Source: JANLUX01 sp031366005
GTDB lineage: Bacteria > Bacteroidota > Bacteroidia > AKYH767-A > OLB10
DNA: 37,586 nt
Direction: 5' to 3'
Assembly (NCBI GenBank): GCA_031366005.1
Contig: JANLZB010000012.1
Coordinates: forward strand, 1-37,586
The translations under genes were made by a program, and so were the position numbers. Below, in pieces: positions 24,721 to 33,311 of the stretch; position 1 is the first letter of the stretch; every line of letters begins with the position of its first letter. Below the pieces are notes generated by a model. That model made no database searches. It saw only the letters and a program-made list of their open reading frames with translations, and was not told the origin of the DNA.

Positions 24721-26015
24721 TTTCTTGTATGAATGTTCTCTAAAATAAATTCTCCAATACGTTTACCTTGTTCAGCGCCATTAATTATAGAAGGCATAAA
24801 ATGAATACCTCCATAAAAACGACTGTTTCCTGCTTCTTTTGCTGCTTCATTAAATGAGTTAAAACTTCGTGGCGGAATGTTGATATACATCTCAGAAGAA
24901 TCAGTGAAAGCATAAGGTTGTGGAATAAGGCGGGTAAGTATTGTAGCTGCTGTACTTGAAATAATGCTGTGTCCGCTCGGATATTCAGGAAATGGTGGAG
25001 TTTGAATATAAGGCAGCCACTTTGGATCAATCATTCGCTGAATATAAGTTTCAGGACGAATAGAATTACACCGGAATTTTTCTGACCAGCAGCTAAGAAA
25101 TCCTTCGTACAAACCAATTGTAACAAGCGTATAGGCTTCAGCGGTTTTAAATTCATCAAAATTTAAATTTCTACATGCCTGTCCCGTTATCTTAATCCAG
25201 TGTCCATCGGGAGATATTTTATGAATGAAATAAGTGATATGTGCTTTTTGAACAGAGATATTCGGGTTGCAATCCCAGAACTGCGCAATTAGCTTTTGCG
25301 TTGTATCTAATGTTTTTGATGTTCGATAAACCAGTATTGCCTGCTTATAAAAGTCAGATGATTTTTTTTCATCATACGCACAAGTAGCCACAGGTCTTAT
25401 CTCACATGCTGAGTCAGTTACTAATGGACGCATTAATGGCCAGTTAGGTTCCAGTGCATTGGTGTATTCGGGTGCTGTTGGTTTCCATGCTGCAGTGCTG
25501 TCATTCAACACGTAACGTTGCAAAGTTTTTATGTGCGTGTAATTGTCCTTCATTATCCAGTCAATTAACTGCTTCCCGGCATTAATGCCATACAAAACAG
25601 ATCTTGCGATTAATGCTGTATCAATGTTTGAATTTTTCCAGATTTCTATTTCTTCCTTTTCAAAATCAGCAATCATGTATTCAGAAAAAACTAATTTTTT
25701 TGCAATTGTGGTATAAGCAAATTCAGCCGCGATAGAATAATTAATATTTTCTTTTTCTAAATTTAATTTTGGAAGATGCTTAATTTGCCCGCTTAACGAA
25801 ATCAATTGCGGATTACCAATTGCCAGTACTTCGTATGCCGCAATGTTTGGATAAACATACACACGGCTTGAAACGGGTGGATTAAAAAGATCTTCCATCA
25901 CCACATCAATTAATTTTTCATTACAGCGATATAAATAATTATCTGCAAAGGACACTGCCATTGAAACCGAACAAATAAATATTGCTGAACAAGTAAATAA
26001 AATATTTTTTATCAT
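24717..26015 (-). CDS. Vanadium-dependent haloperoxidase / PAP2-type protein
   Basis: 432 residues with a signal peptide (residues 1-24), so periplasmic or exported. The three conserved motifs of the vanadium haloperoxidase/acid phosphatase superfamily are all present. They are K-F-R-C-N-S-I-R-P (about residues 312-320), P-E-Y-P-S-G-H-S (about residues 342-349) and S-R-F-Y-G-G-I-H-F (about residues 397-405). These supply the Lys, Arg, His and Arg ligands for vanadate or phosphate. Haloperoxidase and phosphatase cannot be told apart from sequence alone. The gene overlaps the FG-GAP/UnbV gene by an ATGA junction and starts 19 bp after the DUF3179 gene. Confidence 0.9.
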   Translation of the reverse strand: MIKNILFTCSAIFICSVSMAVSFADNYLYRCNEKLIDVVMEDLFNPPVSSRVYVYPNIAAYEVLAIGNPQLISLSGQIKHLPKLNLEKENINYSIAAEFAYTTIAKKLVFSEYMIADFEKEEIEIWKNSNIDTALIARSVLYGINAGKQLIDWIMKDNYTHIKTLQRYVLNDSTAAWKPTAPEYTNALEPNWPLMRPLVTDSACEIRPVATCAYDEKKSSDFYKQAILVYRTSKTLDTTQKLIAQFWDCNPNISVQKAHITYFIHKISPDGHWIKITGQACRNLNFDEFKTAEAYTLVTIGLYEGFLSCWSEKFRCNSIRPETYIQRMIDPKWLPYIQTPPFPEYPSGHSIISSTAATILTRLIPQPYAFTDSSEMYINIPPRSFNSFNEAAKEAGNSRFYGGIHFMPSIINGAEQGKRIGEFILENIHTRK

Positions 26016-26034
26016 TTTTTAAGAAGTGATTATC

Positions 26035-27171
26035 TTAATAAACTTTTGTATCCGGATTAAATGTTCGCCAGCTATGCCAGAATTCCTGGTAAGCAGGAAT
26101 TCTTTTTAAAGAAACAAAAGTTCCAATTGCTCTTCCATTTAGTTCATATTGTTGATTGTTTAATAACAATGTATCATTTTTTAATGTGAAATGCTCATCA
26201 CTTGATTTTCTTTTAAAAGCAAAAAAACTTTTATTGTCAGATGCAACCAGCACCATGATGGGAGTATCTTTAATCTTATCATGAATAATTCTTTGTGTAA
26301 TTAATTTATTCCAGTCATAAGCTTTTGTGTGATGATTTAAGTTAACGCCAACAACCCAAGATTTATCTTTCCATGACAATGAATCTGTGCCGGTCAAACT
26401 ACTTCTTGATATACCTGTTTCGTAATTTTCTGAAACATAGTTTCCTGAATCCTTTTCATTTGGTTGCATTATTAAACTGTAAGGAAATAAATGAAGCCAA
26501 TCGCCCAATGAAGTTTGATAACTAAATATCTCTGGCAAATGTTCGCCTTTCAATTCACCGGCAACCGCTTCTCCGTTCACCTGCCTCCACCATGATTTTG
26601 TTTTCTCATCTTCAAACATTGCATTAAAATGATCCATACCCACTAAACGAAATGTTTCATAGTTGCCTTTTACTTTCGGTTCATACACTCTGCCGGTTCG
26701 GCAAACGGTACAATAGGTAACAATAACCGGTTCTCCGTTTAGTGAATCAGATATCTGGTGATGATATCCGATGAACTGAACAGGATAAGCGTTGGCAAAA
26801 CCATTTTTCTCCACACCAATAATAATACGTGAAGTATCTACTTTGTTTTCGCCTGCATACGCCATTATCAACTGATCTGTTTGAAGAAACATCTGATCGG
26901 CTGACATTTTAAAATTAATAATGTAAATGATTACAGATAAAAATAAAATAATCGTTACAGGAACCCATTTACTATTCCAGTTTGCTTTTAAAAACGTTAA
27001 TAGAATCAACAAACAAAAACCTATTCTGAAAATCCAACGGTAAGAAAATAAAAAGTAAGCAAGATCAATGCTATTCATCATCTGACTACCCGGAAAAGGC
27101 ATGATGGAATAAACATTTAGAATCTCAAACAATAGTAAAAAAATGATACTGCAATAAAATATTTTTTTCAC
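26035..27171 (-). CDS. DUF3179 domain membrane protein
   Basis: 378 residues, GTG start. Three hydrophobic segments fill residues 1-110 and a soluble DUF3179 domain follows. The domain carries V-T-Y-C-T-V-C-R-T-G-R-V-Y (about residues 148-160). The C-x-x-C there may bind metal or a redox centre. Function is unknown. The gene is the first of a four-gene minus-strand unit with the haloperoxidase, the FG-GAP/UnbV protein and AlkA. Two near-consensus promoter boxes lie upstream (minus strand, 27227-27220 and 27203-27196), so I do not choose between them. Confidence 0.85.
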   Translation of the reverse strand: MKKIFYCSIIFLLLFEILNVYSIMPFPGSQMMNSIDLAYFLFSYRWIFRIGFCLLILLTFLKANWNSKWVPVTIILFLSVIIYIINFKMSADQMFLQTDQLIMAYAGENKVDTSRIIIGVEKNGFANAYPVQFIGYHHQISDSLNGEPVIVTYCTVCRTGRVYEPKVKGNYETFRLVGMDHFNAMFEDEKTKSWWRQVNGEAVAGELKGEHLPEIFSYQTSLGDWLHLFPYSLIMQPNEKDSGNYVSENYETGISRSSLTGTDSLSWKDKSWVVGVNLNHHTKAYDWNKLITQRIIHDKIKDTPIMVLVASDNKSFFAFKRKSSDEHFTLKNDTLLLNNQQYELNGRAIGTFVSLKRIPAYQEFWHSWRTFNPDTKVY

Positions 27172-27283
27172 TTACAGAGGGACATCAATTAACGGTAAAC
27201 ATAATAACATTTGGCGGAATAAAAGTAAAAAACGATGGTGCAATGGGCATGAATATTCTCTCATTTTTAATAAATAACCTTTC

Positions 27284-27291
27284 TACCTTTG
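27284..27291 (+). promoter_or_regulatory. TAnnTTTG box deciding the UbiA-family start
   Basis: TACCTTTG ends 5 nt before the ATG at 27297. It lies inside the longer frame beginning at 27243, so that start is unlikely. A leaderless message is predicted. Confidence 0.6.
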
Positions 27292-27296
27292 CCTTT

Positions 27297-28160
27297 ATGA
27301 ATTCTTCTGTTGTAGGGCGTTATTTAAGTTTAGTAAAATTCAGTCACACAATTTTTGCATTGCCATTTGCTGCCATTGGATTTGTGCTGGGATTGCAAAA
27401 AATAAATTTTCACCTGGATCCTTTCTTAGCGCTTAAAGTTTTATTGTGTATGGTGTTTGCACGCAGTGCTGCCATGTCATTTAACCGCTGGGCTGATCAG
27501 CATATTGATAAATTAAATCCGCGCACATCAGTTAGAGAAATTCCCTCTGGTGTAATTTCTTCAAACTCAGCATTAACATTTACGATTATCAATTGCATTT
27601 TATTTATCGTCACCACTTGGTTTATCAATCCACTTTGTTTTTATCTTTCGTTTGTTGCTTTATCGGTGGTGCTTGGCTACAGTTATACTAAAAGATTCAC
27701 TGCTTTGTGTCACCTGGTATTGGGATTAGGATTATCGCTGGCACCCATCGGTTCTTATCTTGCTGTTACTGGACGATTTGACTGGCTACCGTTATTTTTC
27801 TCATTTGCTATTGTTTGTTGGGTGAGTGGCTTCGATATTATTTATGCTTTGCAGGATGAACAGTTTGACCGCAGCAATCATTTGCAATCAATACCGGGAG
27901 CATTCGGTTCCAAAAAAGCGATTGCTATTGCACGCAATCTCCATATCAGTGCTTCTGTTTTTTTATTGTCAGCTGGCTTGTATGCAAATCTTTCATTCAT
28001 TTATTTTATCGGCTGGGGTGTTTTTACATCGCTTTTAATTTATCAGCACACCCTTGTTAAAGCAAATGATCTCAGCAGGATTAATCTTGCATTTTTTACT
28101 ACCAATGGAATTGCAAGCATAGTATTTGCTGTGTTTGTTATCAGTGATTTATTGAGATAA
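27297..28160 (+). CDS. UbiA-family prenyltransferase
   Basis: 287 residues from the ATG at 27297. It is an integral membrane enzyme with about eight helices that transfers a polyprenyl chain to an aromatic acceptor in quinone synthesis. The opening V-K-F-S-H-T-I-F-A-L-P-F-A-A-I-G-F is typical of the UbiA/MqnP group. The two Asp-rich sites are N-R-W-A-D-Q-H-I-D (about residues 65-73) and D-I-I-Y-A-L-Q-D-E-Q-F-D (about residues 180-191). The specific acceptor is uncertain: 4-hydroxybenzoate, or the futalosine-route intermediate used by MqnP. The longer frame from 27243 adds 18 residues that precede the promoter box. Confidence 0.9.
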   Translation: MNSSVVGRYLSLVKFSHTIFALPFAAIGFVLGLQKINFHLDPFLALKVLLCMVFARSAAMSFNRWADQHIDKLNPRTSVREIPSGVISSNSALTFTIINCILFIVTTWFINPLCFYLSFVALSVVLGYSYTKRFTALCHLVLGLGLSLAPIGSYLAVTGRFDWLPLFFSFAIVCWVSGFDIIYALQDEQFDRSNHLQSIPGAFGSKKAIAIARNLHISASVFLLSAGLYANLSFIYFIGWGVFTSLLIYQHTLVKANDLSRINLAFFTTNGIASIVFAVFVISDLLR

Positions 28161-28211
28161 AATATACATTTAATCACTCTGTAAATTGTAGCTCAAGAGC
28201 GATAATTGTTT

Positions 28212-28219
28212 TATTTTTG
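28212..28219 (+). promoter_or_regulatory. TAnnTTTG promoter box of the E1 gene
   Basis: TATTTTTG is an exact match, 26 nt before the ATG at 28246. TTG at 28186-28188 is 23 nt upstream, at the long end of the usual spacing. Confidence 0.45.
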
Positions 28220-28245
28220 CTTTAATATATTTTCCCTTTCGCCTT

Positions 28246-30666
28246 ATGAAACCCGAAATTAATACTGAACAAAAACAACTCAGTTTTGATGAGTTCAAAC
28301 ATATCGTCCTTGATGATTATCGCATTGTCAATGAGAGTCGTCAGGCAAGCCTGATCGGTCGCAAAGAAGTATTGACAGGTAAAGCCAAGTTTGGAATTTT
28401 TGGTGATGGAAAAGAAGTGGCACAGATTGCAATGGCTAAAGTTTTTCGCAATGGAGATTTCCGGTCGGGATATTACCGCGATCAGACTTTTATGTTTGCT
28501 GCAGGATTGTTAACAATACAGGAATTTTTCGCGCAGCTTTACGCTCATCCAGATATTCATGCTGACCCATCCTCTGGTGGCCGTGCTATGAACGGTCATT
28601 ACTCAACACGTTTACTGAACGAAGATGGAAGCTGGAAAAATTTAATGCAATTAAAAAATTCTTCAGCAGATGTTTCTCCCACCGCTTCCCAAATGCCACG
28701 TTTGCTGGGCTTAGCTTATGCTTCTAAATTATACCGTATCAATCCTGATCTGGCGAAAACCAATAATCAGTTTACTGTTAATGGTGATGAAGTAGCATTT
28801 GGCACCATCGGTGATGCATCAACATCAGAAGGATTGTTTTTTGAAACGATAAATGCTGCCGGAGTTTTACAAGTGCCAATGGCAATTTCTGTTTGGGATG
28901 ATGGATATGGAATTTCGGTTCCGCAAAAATTTCAGACTACCAAACAAAGTATTTCAGAAGCATTGAAAGGATTTGAGCGCACCAATGAAAAAGATGGTTA
29001 CCTGATTCTTACTCCCAAGGGTTGGGACTATCCAGGCTTGTGCGAAGCTTATGAAAAAGGAATAGCACTTTGCCGTGCACAACATATTCCTGTTTTATTT
29101 CATGTGCAGGAAATGACGCAACCGCAAGGGCACTCCACAAGCGGTTCGCATGAGCGATATAAAAACAAAGAGCGTTTAAGTTGGGAAGATGAATTTGATT
29201 GCATTCGTAAAATGCGTGAGTGGATGCTGGAATCGGCCATTGCAACAGAAGAAGAACTGGAGGAAATAGAAACACAGGCAAAGAAAACAGCTAATGAAGC
29301 AAAACGCAAAGCATGGGATGCACATGTTTCGATCATCAAAAAAGAACTGGATGAAGCAATCAGTTTATTAACTGCATTTGCTGCATCAAACAGTAACGGA
29401 GTTTTTATTCAGAAATTAATTGCTGATTTGAAAGCACTAACAGAACCTGATCGCAGAGAAATAACTATCACGATCAAGAAAGCATTACGTTTTGCACGTG
29501 AGGATCATTCACCAGCTGCAGTTCAGTTACGGAGTTGGTTAGATGCATTTCTTAAATTAAATAATAATCGTTTTGACAGTAATCAATACAGCGAAAGCAA
29601 CCAGAACGCATTAAAAATAAAACCTGTAGCTGCACAATACAATGCCGATGCACCGATGGTTGACGGACGCGAAGTGTTGCAGGCAAATTTTGATGCCTTG
29701 CTTACTTCAATACCGCAGCTACTTTCATTCGGTGAAGATGTAGGAAGTATAGGAGGAGTAAATCAAACCTATGCGGGATTGCAGCAGAAGCATGGCGACA
29801 ATCGCGTGATTGATACCGGCATTCGCGAAGCAACAATTATCGGACAAGGAATTGGTTTGGCTTTGCGCGGATTGCGACCGATTGCAGAGATTCAATATCT
29901 GGATTACATGGCTTATGCAATTCAATTACTGAGTGATGATTTAGCATGTTTACAATATCGCACTGCAGGCGGACAAAAAGCTCCGTTAATTATAAGTACA
30001 CGTGGACATCGTTTGGAAGGCATATGGCATTCCGGTTCACCGATGCAGATGATGTTGGGTGCAATACGCGGAATATATTTATGCGTGCCACGTAATATGA
30101 CACAAGCAGCAGGATTTTATAATACGATTTTGGCTTCTGATGAACCTGCAATAATTGTTGAACCATTAAATGGTTATCGCATCAAAGAAAAATTACCTGA
30201 AAATATTGGTGAGTTTAAAGTGGCACTTGGTGTTCCTGAAATTCTTACCGAAGGAAATGATGTAACAATAGTAACGTATGGTTCTCTCTGCAAAATTGCA
30301 ATGGATGCTGTTCAGCAATTAAATGAATATGGAATCAGTTGTGAGTTGATTGATGTGCAAACATTATTGCCATTTGATATTCATCACAGCATTTCAAAAT
30401 CAATTGCTAAAACAAATAAAGTTTTGTTTTTGGATGAAGATGTTCCCGGTGGTGCAAGTGCTTACATGATGCAGCAAGTTTTAGAAGAACAAAATGCTTT
30501 TCAATATTTGGATGCAGCTCCACGCACACTGAGTGCGAAAGAGCATCGTCCTGCTTATGGTTCGGATGGAGATTATTTCAGCAAACCACAAACAGAAGAT
30601 ATTTTTGATACGGTTTATGATATGATGAGTGATTATAATCCCGAAAAATTTCCTGATATTTATTAG
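28246..30666 (+). CDS. 2-oxoacid dehydrogenase E1, fused alpha and beta subunits
   Basis: 806 residues. It decarboxylates a 2-oxoacid with thiamine diphosphate and passes the acyl group to lipoyl-E2. The alpha part (residues about 1-330) has G-S-G-Y-Y-R-D-Q and the cofactor motif G-D-A-S-T-S-E-G (about residue 189) ending near D-D-G-Y-G. The beta part begins near residue 465 (V-D-G-R-E-V-L-Q-A-N-F-D) and has F-G-E-D-V-G-S-I-G-G-V and Q-Y-L-D-Y. A helical, charged linker of over 100 residues joins them, which makes the protein longer than the sum of the separate subunits. A branched-chain substrate is likely from family resemblance; pyruvate or 2-oxoglutarate cannot be excluded. No E2 gene is in the window. 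Confidence 0.9.
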   Translation: MKPEINTEQKQLSFDEFKHIVLDDYRIVNESRQASLIGRKEVLTGKAKFGIFGDGKEVAQIAMAKVFRNGDFRSGYYRDQTFMFAAGLLTIQEFFAQLYAHPDIHADPSSGGRAMNGHYSTRLLNEDGSWKNLMQLKNSSADVSPTASQMPRLLGLAYASKLYRINPDLAKTNNQFTVNGDEVAFGTIGDASTSEGLFFETINAAGVLQVPMAISVWDDGYGISVPQKFQTTKQSISEALKGFERTNEKDGYLILTPKGWDYPGLCEAYEKGIALCRAQHIPVLFHVQEMTQPQGHSTSGSHERYKNKERLSWEDEFDCIRKMREWMLESAIATEEELEEIETQAKKTANEAKRKAWDAHVSIIKKELDEAISLLTAFAASNSNGVFIQKLIADLKALTEPDRREITITIKKALRFAREDHSPAAVQLRSWLDAFLKLNNNRFDSNQYSESNQNALKIKPVAAQYNADAPMVDGREVLQANFDALLTSIPQLLSFGEDVGSIGGVNQTYAGLQQKHGDNRVIDTGIREATIIGQGIGLALRGLRPIAEIQYLDYMAYAIQLLSDDLACLQYRTAGGQKAPLIISTRGHRLEGIWHSGSPMQMMLGAIRGIYLCVPRNMTQAAGFYNTILASDEPAIIVEPLNGYRIKEKLPENIGEFKVALGVPEILTEGNDVTIVTYGSLCKIAMDAVQQLNEYGISCELIDVQTLLPFDIHHSISKSIAKTNKVLFLDEDVPGGASAYMMQQVLEEQNAFQYLDAAPRTLSAKEHRPAYGSDGDYFSKPQTEDIFDTVYDMMSDYNPEKFPDIY

Positions 30667-30687
30667 AACAACATCACACAATCATTT

Positions 30688-30829
30688 GTCATCCTGAAAG
30701 GAACTTGTGTAATAGCAGTAAAAAAGTTTGTTAAAGCAGAATGGTAATTTACCTATGGAGGTTTAAACAAACTTTTTCAGGAACTTCAAGCTTTTATCCG
30801 TTGAACATACAAGTTCCTTTCAGGATGAC
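30688..30829. repeat. Large nested inverted repeat between the E1 gene and murQ
   Basis: Perfect 21-bp outer arms (30688-30708 and 30809-30829), starting GTCATCCTGAAAGG on the left, flank inner inverted arms AAAAAGTTTGTT (30721-30732) and AACAAACTTTTT (30776-30787). At the centre is GGTAA-T-TTACC (30743-30753). The unit is 142 bp and has no reading frame. It resembles the dispersed GTCATsCTGAA repeats of Bacteroidota and the second element at 32304-32373. A MITE-like or structured-RNA origin is possible. Confidence 0.85.
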
Positions 30830-30858
30830 ATAGAGAGGAGGGTTAACTAAAATTTAAA

Positions 30859-31671
30859 ATGAGCAACAATATCAAAACAACAGAATCAGATTCTCATTAC
30901 ACCAATATCGAAATGATGAGTGTACATGATTTATTGTTGAGCATCAATACAGAAGATAAAACAGTTCCACTTGCAATTGAAAAAGTAATTCCGCAAATCG
31001 AAGCATTGGTAAATGTTATAGTAAATAAATTAAAAAACGGTGGACGTTTATTTTATATCGGTGCAGGCACAAGCGGAAGATTAGGAATTGTAGATGCATC
31101 CGAATGCCCTCCGACTTTTGGCGTAGAACATGGGTTGGTTGTTGGATTAATTGCAGGTGGAGACAAAGCTATTCGGAAAGCAGTGGAATTTGCAGAAGAT
31201 GATACCGAACAAGGTTGGAAAGATTTGCAATCAAATAATATTTCTGATAAAGATGTAGTAATTGGAATTGCAGCATCCGGTAGCACACCTTATGTGGTAG
31301 GCGCATTAAAACACTGCAATGAAAAAAATATTGTCACCGGTTCGATAACTTGTAACGCAGACAGTCCTGTTTCGCAAAACGCAAAATATCCCGTTGAAAT
31401 AATTACAGGTCCTGAGTTTGTAACGGGTAGTACAAGGATGAAAGCAGGTACAGCACAAAAATTAGTGTTGAATATGATTTCCACTTCAGTGATGATTCAA
31501 CTTGGAAGAGTAAAGGGAAATAAAATGGTGGATATGCAATTAAGCAATAATAAATTGATAGACCGAGGAACAAAGATGATAATGGATGAACTGAATATTG
31601 ATGAAGCAAAAGCTAAGAAGTTGTTGGTTAAATATGGAAGTGTTAGAACTGCAATTAATCAACACAAGTAA
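30859..31671 (+). CDS. murQ: N-acetylmuramic acid 6-phosphate etherase
   Basis: 270 residues, the size usual for Bacteroidota though shorter than the roughly 300 of E. coli MurQ. It removes lactate from MurNAc 6-phosphate to give GlcNAc 6-phosphate in peptidoglycan recycling. The SIS-domain signature is I-G-A-G-T-S-G-R-L-G-I-V-D-A-S-E-C-P-P-T-F-G. G-S-T-P-Y-V and T-G-S-T-R-M-K-A-G-T are also conserved. No promoter box is clear; the 30688-30829 repeat lies directly upstream. The usual partners (amgK, anmK, a MurNAc transporter) are not in the window. Confidence 0.95.
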   Translation: MSNNIKTTESDSHYTNIEMMSVHDLLLSINTEDKTVPLAIEKVIPQIEALVNVIVNKLKNGGRLFYIGAGTSGRLGIVDASECPPTFGVEHGLVVGLIAGGDKAIRKAVEFAEDDTEQGWKDLQSNNISDKDVVIGIAASGSTPYVVGALKHCNEKNIVTGSITCNADSPVSQNAKYPVEIITGPEFVTGSTRMKAGTAQKLVLNMISTSVMIQLGRVKGNKMVDMQLSNNKLIDRGTKMIMDELNIDEAKAKKLLVKYGSVRTAINQHK

Positions 31672-31713
31672 TTAATTTAAAATTTAAAATTCATAATTTA
31701 AAATTCCTTTTCA

Positions 31714-32280
31714 GTGCAAGACATAGAACCATATTACAATTGGCGGCATTTATACATTGCTGATGAAGATGAGCTTTCGCCATTTTACGGAAGAGTATAT
31801 AGTGAGTTTGAATATTCCAACACGATTTACAATTACTATATCCATCCGCAATGGGATGACATTGGCTCCAGCACACTGTATATAAAAATTCTTTTTGCAG
31901 ATTATGAATCAGGATTTGCCATTATTGAATTGATTGGAGAATGGAATGATGCAATCAATAATGATATCATGATGCTGAAGCGTGATGTGATTGATCAGAT
32001 GATTGGAAATGGCATCAACCATTTTATTTTGATCGGAGAAAATGTTTTAAACTTTCATGTGTCAGATGATTGTTATTATCAGGAATGGTTTGAAGATGTA
32101 GAAGATGGCTGGGTGGTTGCGCTTAATTTTCAGGATCATGTGTTGCGTGAATTCACTACAAACAATATTGATTATTTTTTAATTTTTGGTGGCGAATTAA
32201 ATGAAATGACATGGCGCTCTTTTAGTCCCCTCCAATTATATAAGAAAGTTGAATCAGTAATAAATCATCGCTTAGCGTAG
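31714..32280 (+). CDS. Unrecognised acidic cytosolic protein
   Basis: 188 residues, GTG start. I do not recognise the family. No signal peptide or membrane segment. It is acidic and rich in aromatic residues (P-Y-Y-N-W-R-H-L-Y, Y-N-Y-Y-I-H-P-Q-W-D-D, Y-Y-Q-E-W-F-E-D). Alternating hydrophobic segments (I-N-H-F-I-L-I-G-E-N-V-L, I-D-Y-F-L-I-F-G-G-E-L) suggest an alpha/beta fold. It lies 42 bp after murQ, separated by an AT-rich repeat-like stretch, so co-transcription is possible. A double hairpin follows it. Confidence 0.65.
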   Translation: MQDIEPYYNWRHLYIADEDELSPFYGRVYSEFEYSNTIYNYYIHPQWDDIGSSTLYIKILFADYESGFAIIELIGEWNDAINNDIMMLKRDVIDQMIGNGINHFILIGENVLNFHVSDDCYYQEWFEDVEDGWVVALNFQDHVLREFTTNNIDYFLIFGGELNEMTWRSFSPLQLYKKVESVINHRLA

Positions 32281-32303
32281 TTTGGTCATTCATATTTTTT
32301 GTC

Positions 32304-32373
32304 ATGCTGAACTTGTTTCAGCATCTTTCTAATAATTGTTAAAATATTAAAGATGCTGAAACAAGTTCAGCAT
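32304..32373. repeat. Double-hairpin inverted repeat
   Basis: Two perfect 25-bp inverted arms (32304-32328 and 32349-32373) are separated by 20 nt. Each arm alone is also a hairpin: ATGCTGAA and TTCAGCAT around CTTGT. It could terminate transcription of the gene ending at 32280, but no T-tract follows directly. It shares TTGTCATsCTGAA with the 30688-30829 element, so the two belong to related repeat families. Confidence 0.85.
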
Positions 32374-32456
32374 AACGGCACTCGATACAAAAATCGATTT
32401 GTAAGATATTTTTTTACACTCCTCCTTTTTAAATATTTTTACCCGACCTTAATTAT

Positions 32457-33137
32457 ATGTTTAAACTGCTGCTGATTACAATTATTTCTTTCTCACTCAT
32501 GTTCGGAGAAGAATCGCAACAGGCATCCAAAAAAATTATTACAGGTAAAGCTTCCTATTACGGAAAAGAATTTGAAGGACGTAAAACAGCAAGCGGAGAA
32601 ATTTTTTTCAATTCTAAGTTTACTGCAGCACATCGCAAATATCCTTTTAATACTTACCTGCGTGTCATTAATCTTAAAAATGATTTAAGTGTGACTGTTC
32701 GTGTAAACGACCGCGGACCTTATAACTATACGCGCATCATTGATCTGTCAGAAACGGCAGCACGCAGAATTGGTTCTTATATGCACGGACTTACAACAGT
32801 ACGTATAGAGGAACTGAATATTCTGCAACGCAACAAAGAAATTGACAGCTTGTTTACCTGCACAGATGTGTTGGATTGTTTAGGTAACGAAGAAAAGCTT
32901 TCTGGTTTTTCTTTATCACTTTATACTACTTCTGATCTCATACATATACTTTATCTATCCAACGAACTTTACCTGCAGGAAGATGTGGACAAAGTTTACA
33001 TTGTTGGTAATGGTGATGGAGGGAATAGAAAATACCAGATGGTGATTTCAAATTATCATACAAAAAAAGAAGCGTTGGTTGCCAAAGATTTTTTTGAGAG
33101 GAAAGGTTTTATGAAAGTTATGTTGATGAAAAGTTAA
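32457..33137 (+). CDS. RlpA-like septal ring protein with SPOR-like C-terminus
   Basis: 226 residues. A short hydrophobic N-terminus (residues 1-20) indicates export. The double-psi beta-barrel domain (about residues 28-115) has A-S-Y-Y-G, K-T-A-S-G-E, T-A-A-H-R-K-Y-P-F, V-R-V-N-D-R-G-P-Y and R-I-I-D-L-S. These are the family hallmarks, including the conserved Asp of the lytic transglycosylase group. The C-terminus (residues about 175-226, Y-Q-M-V-I-S-N-Y-H-T-K-K-E-A) resembles a SPOR domain, which binds denuded peptidoglycan at division sites. Whether the enzyme is active is not clear. Confidence 0.87.
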   Translation: MFKLLLITIISFSLMFGEESQQASKKIITGKASYYGKEFEGRKTASGEIFFNSKFTAAHRKYPFNTYLRVINLKNDLSVTVRVNDRGPYNYTRIIDLSETAARRIGSYMHGLTTVRIEELNILQRNKEIDSLFTCTDVLDCLGNEEKLSGFSLSLYTTSDLIHILYLSNELYLQEDVDKVYIVGNGDGGNRKYQMVISNYHTKKEALVAKDFFERKGFMKVMLMKS

Positions 33138-33299
33138 TTCTGTTTTTAACATTCCACATACCCTTTTTTCAATCGGAAAAAACCCATCTTTTTTTTTGGA
33201 CTGATGCAAGTCGATAAAACTTTTCATTATTACCTTTTATGCTACTATTAGTTTTAGTATAATATTCTTTACTGATCAACAGAGTCCATAAAAATGGTT

Positions 33300-33307
33300 T
33301 AATTTTG
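33300..33307 (+). promoter_or_regulatory. TAnnTTTG box of the DUF4258/DUF2283 pair
   Basis: TAATTTTG ends 4 nt before the GTG at 33312. The exact match argues that the broken gene was once expressed from here and that its partner may still be. Confidence 0.55.
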
Positions 33308-33311
33308 GTAA

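Noticed and set aside
27243..27296. Upstream ATG starts of the UbiA-family frame
   Set aside because: The added 18 residues precede a TAnnTTTG box, and the family N-terminus begins after the ATG at 27297.
30859..31671. MurQ looked truncated at 270 residues
   Set aside because: All conserved motifs are present and 270 is usual for the Bacteroidota form.
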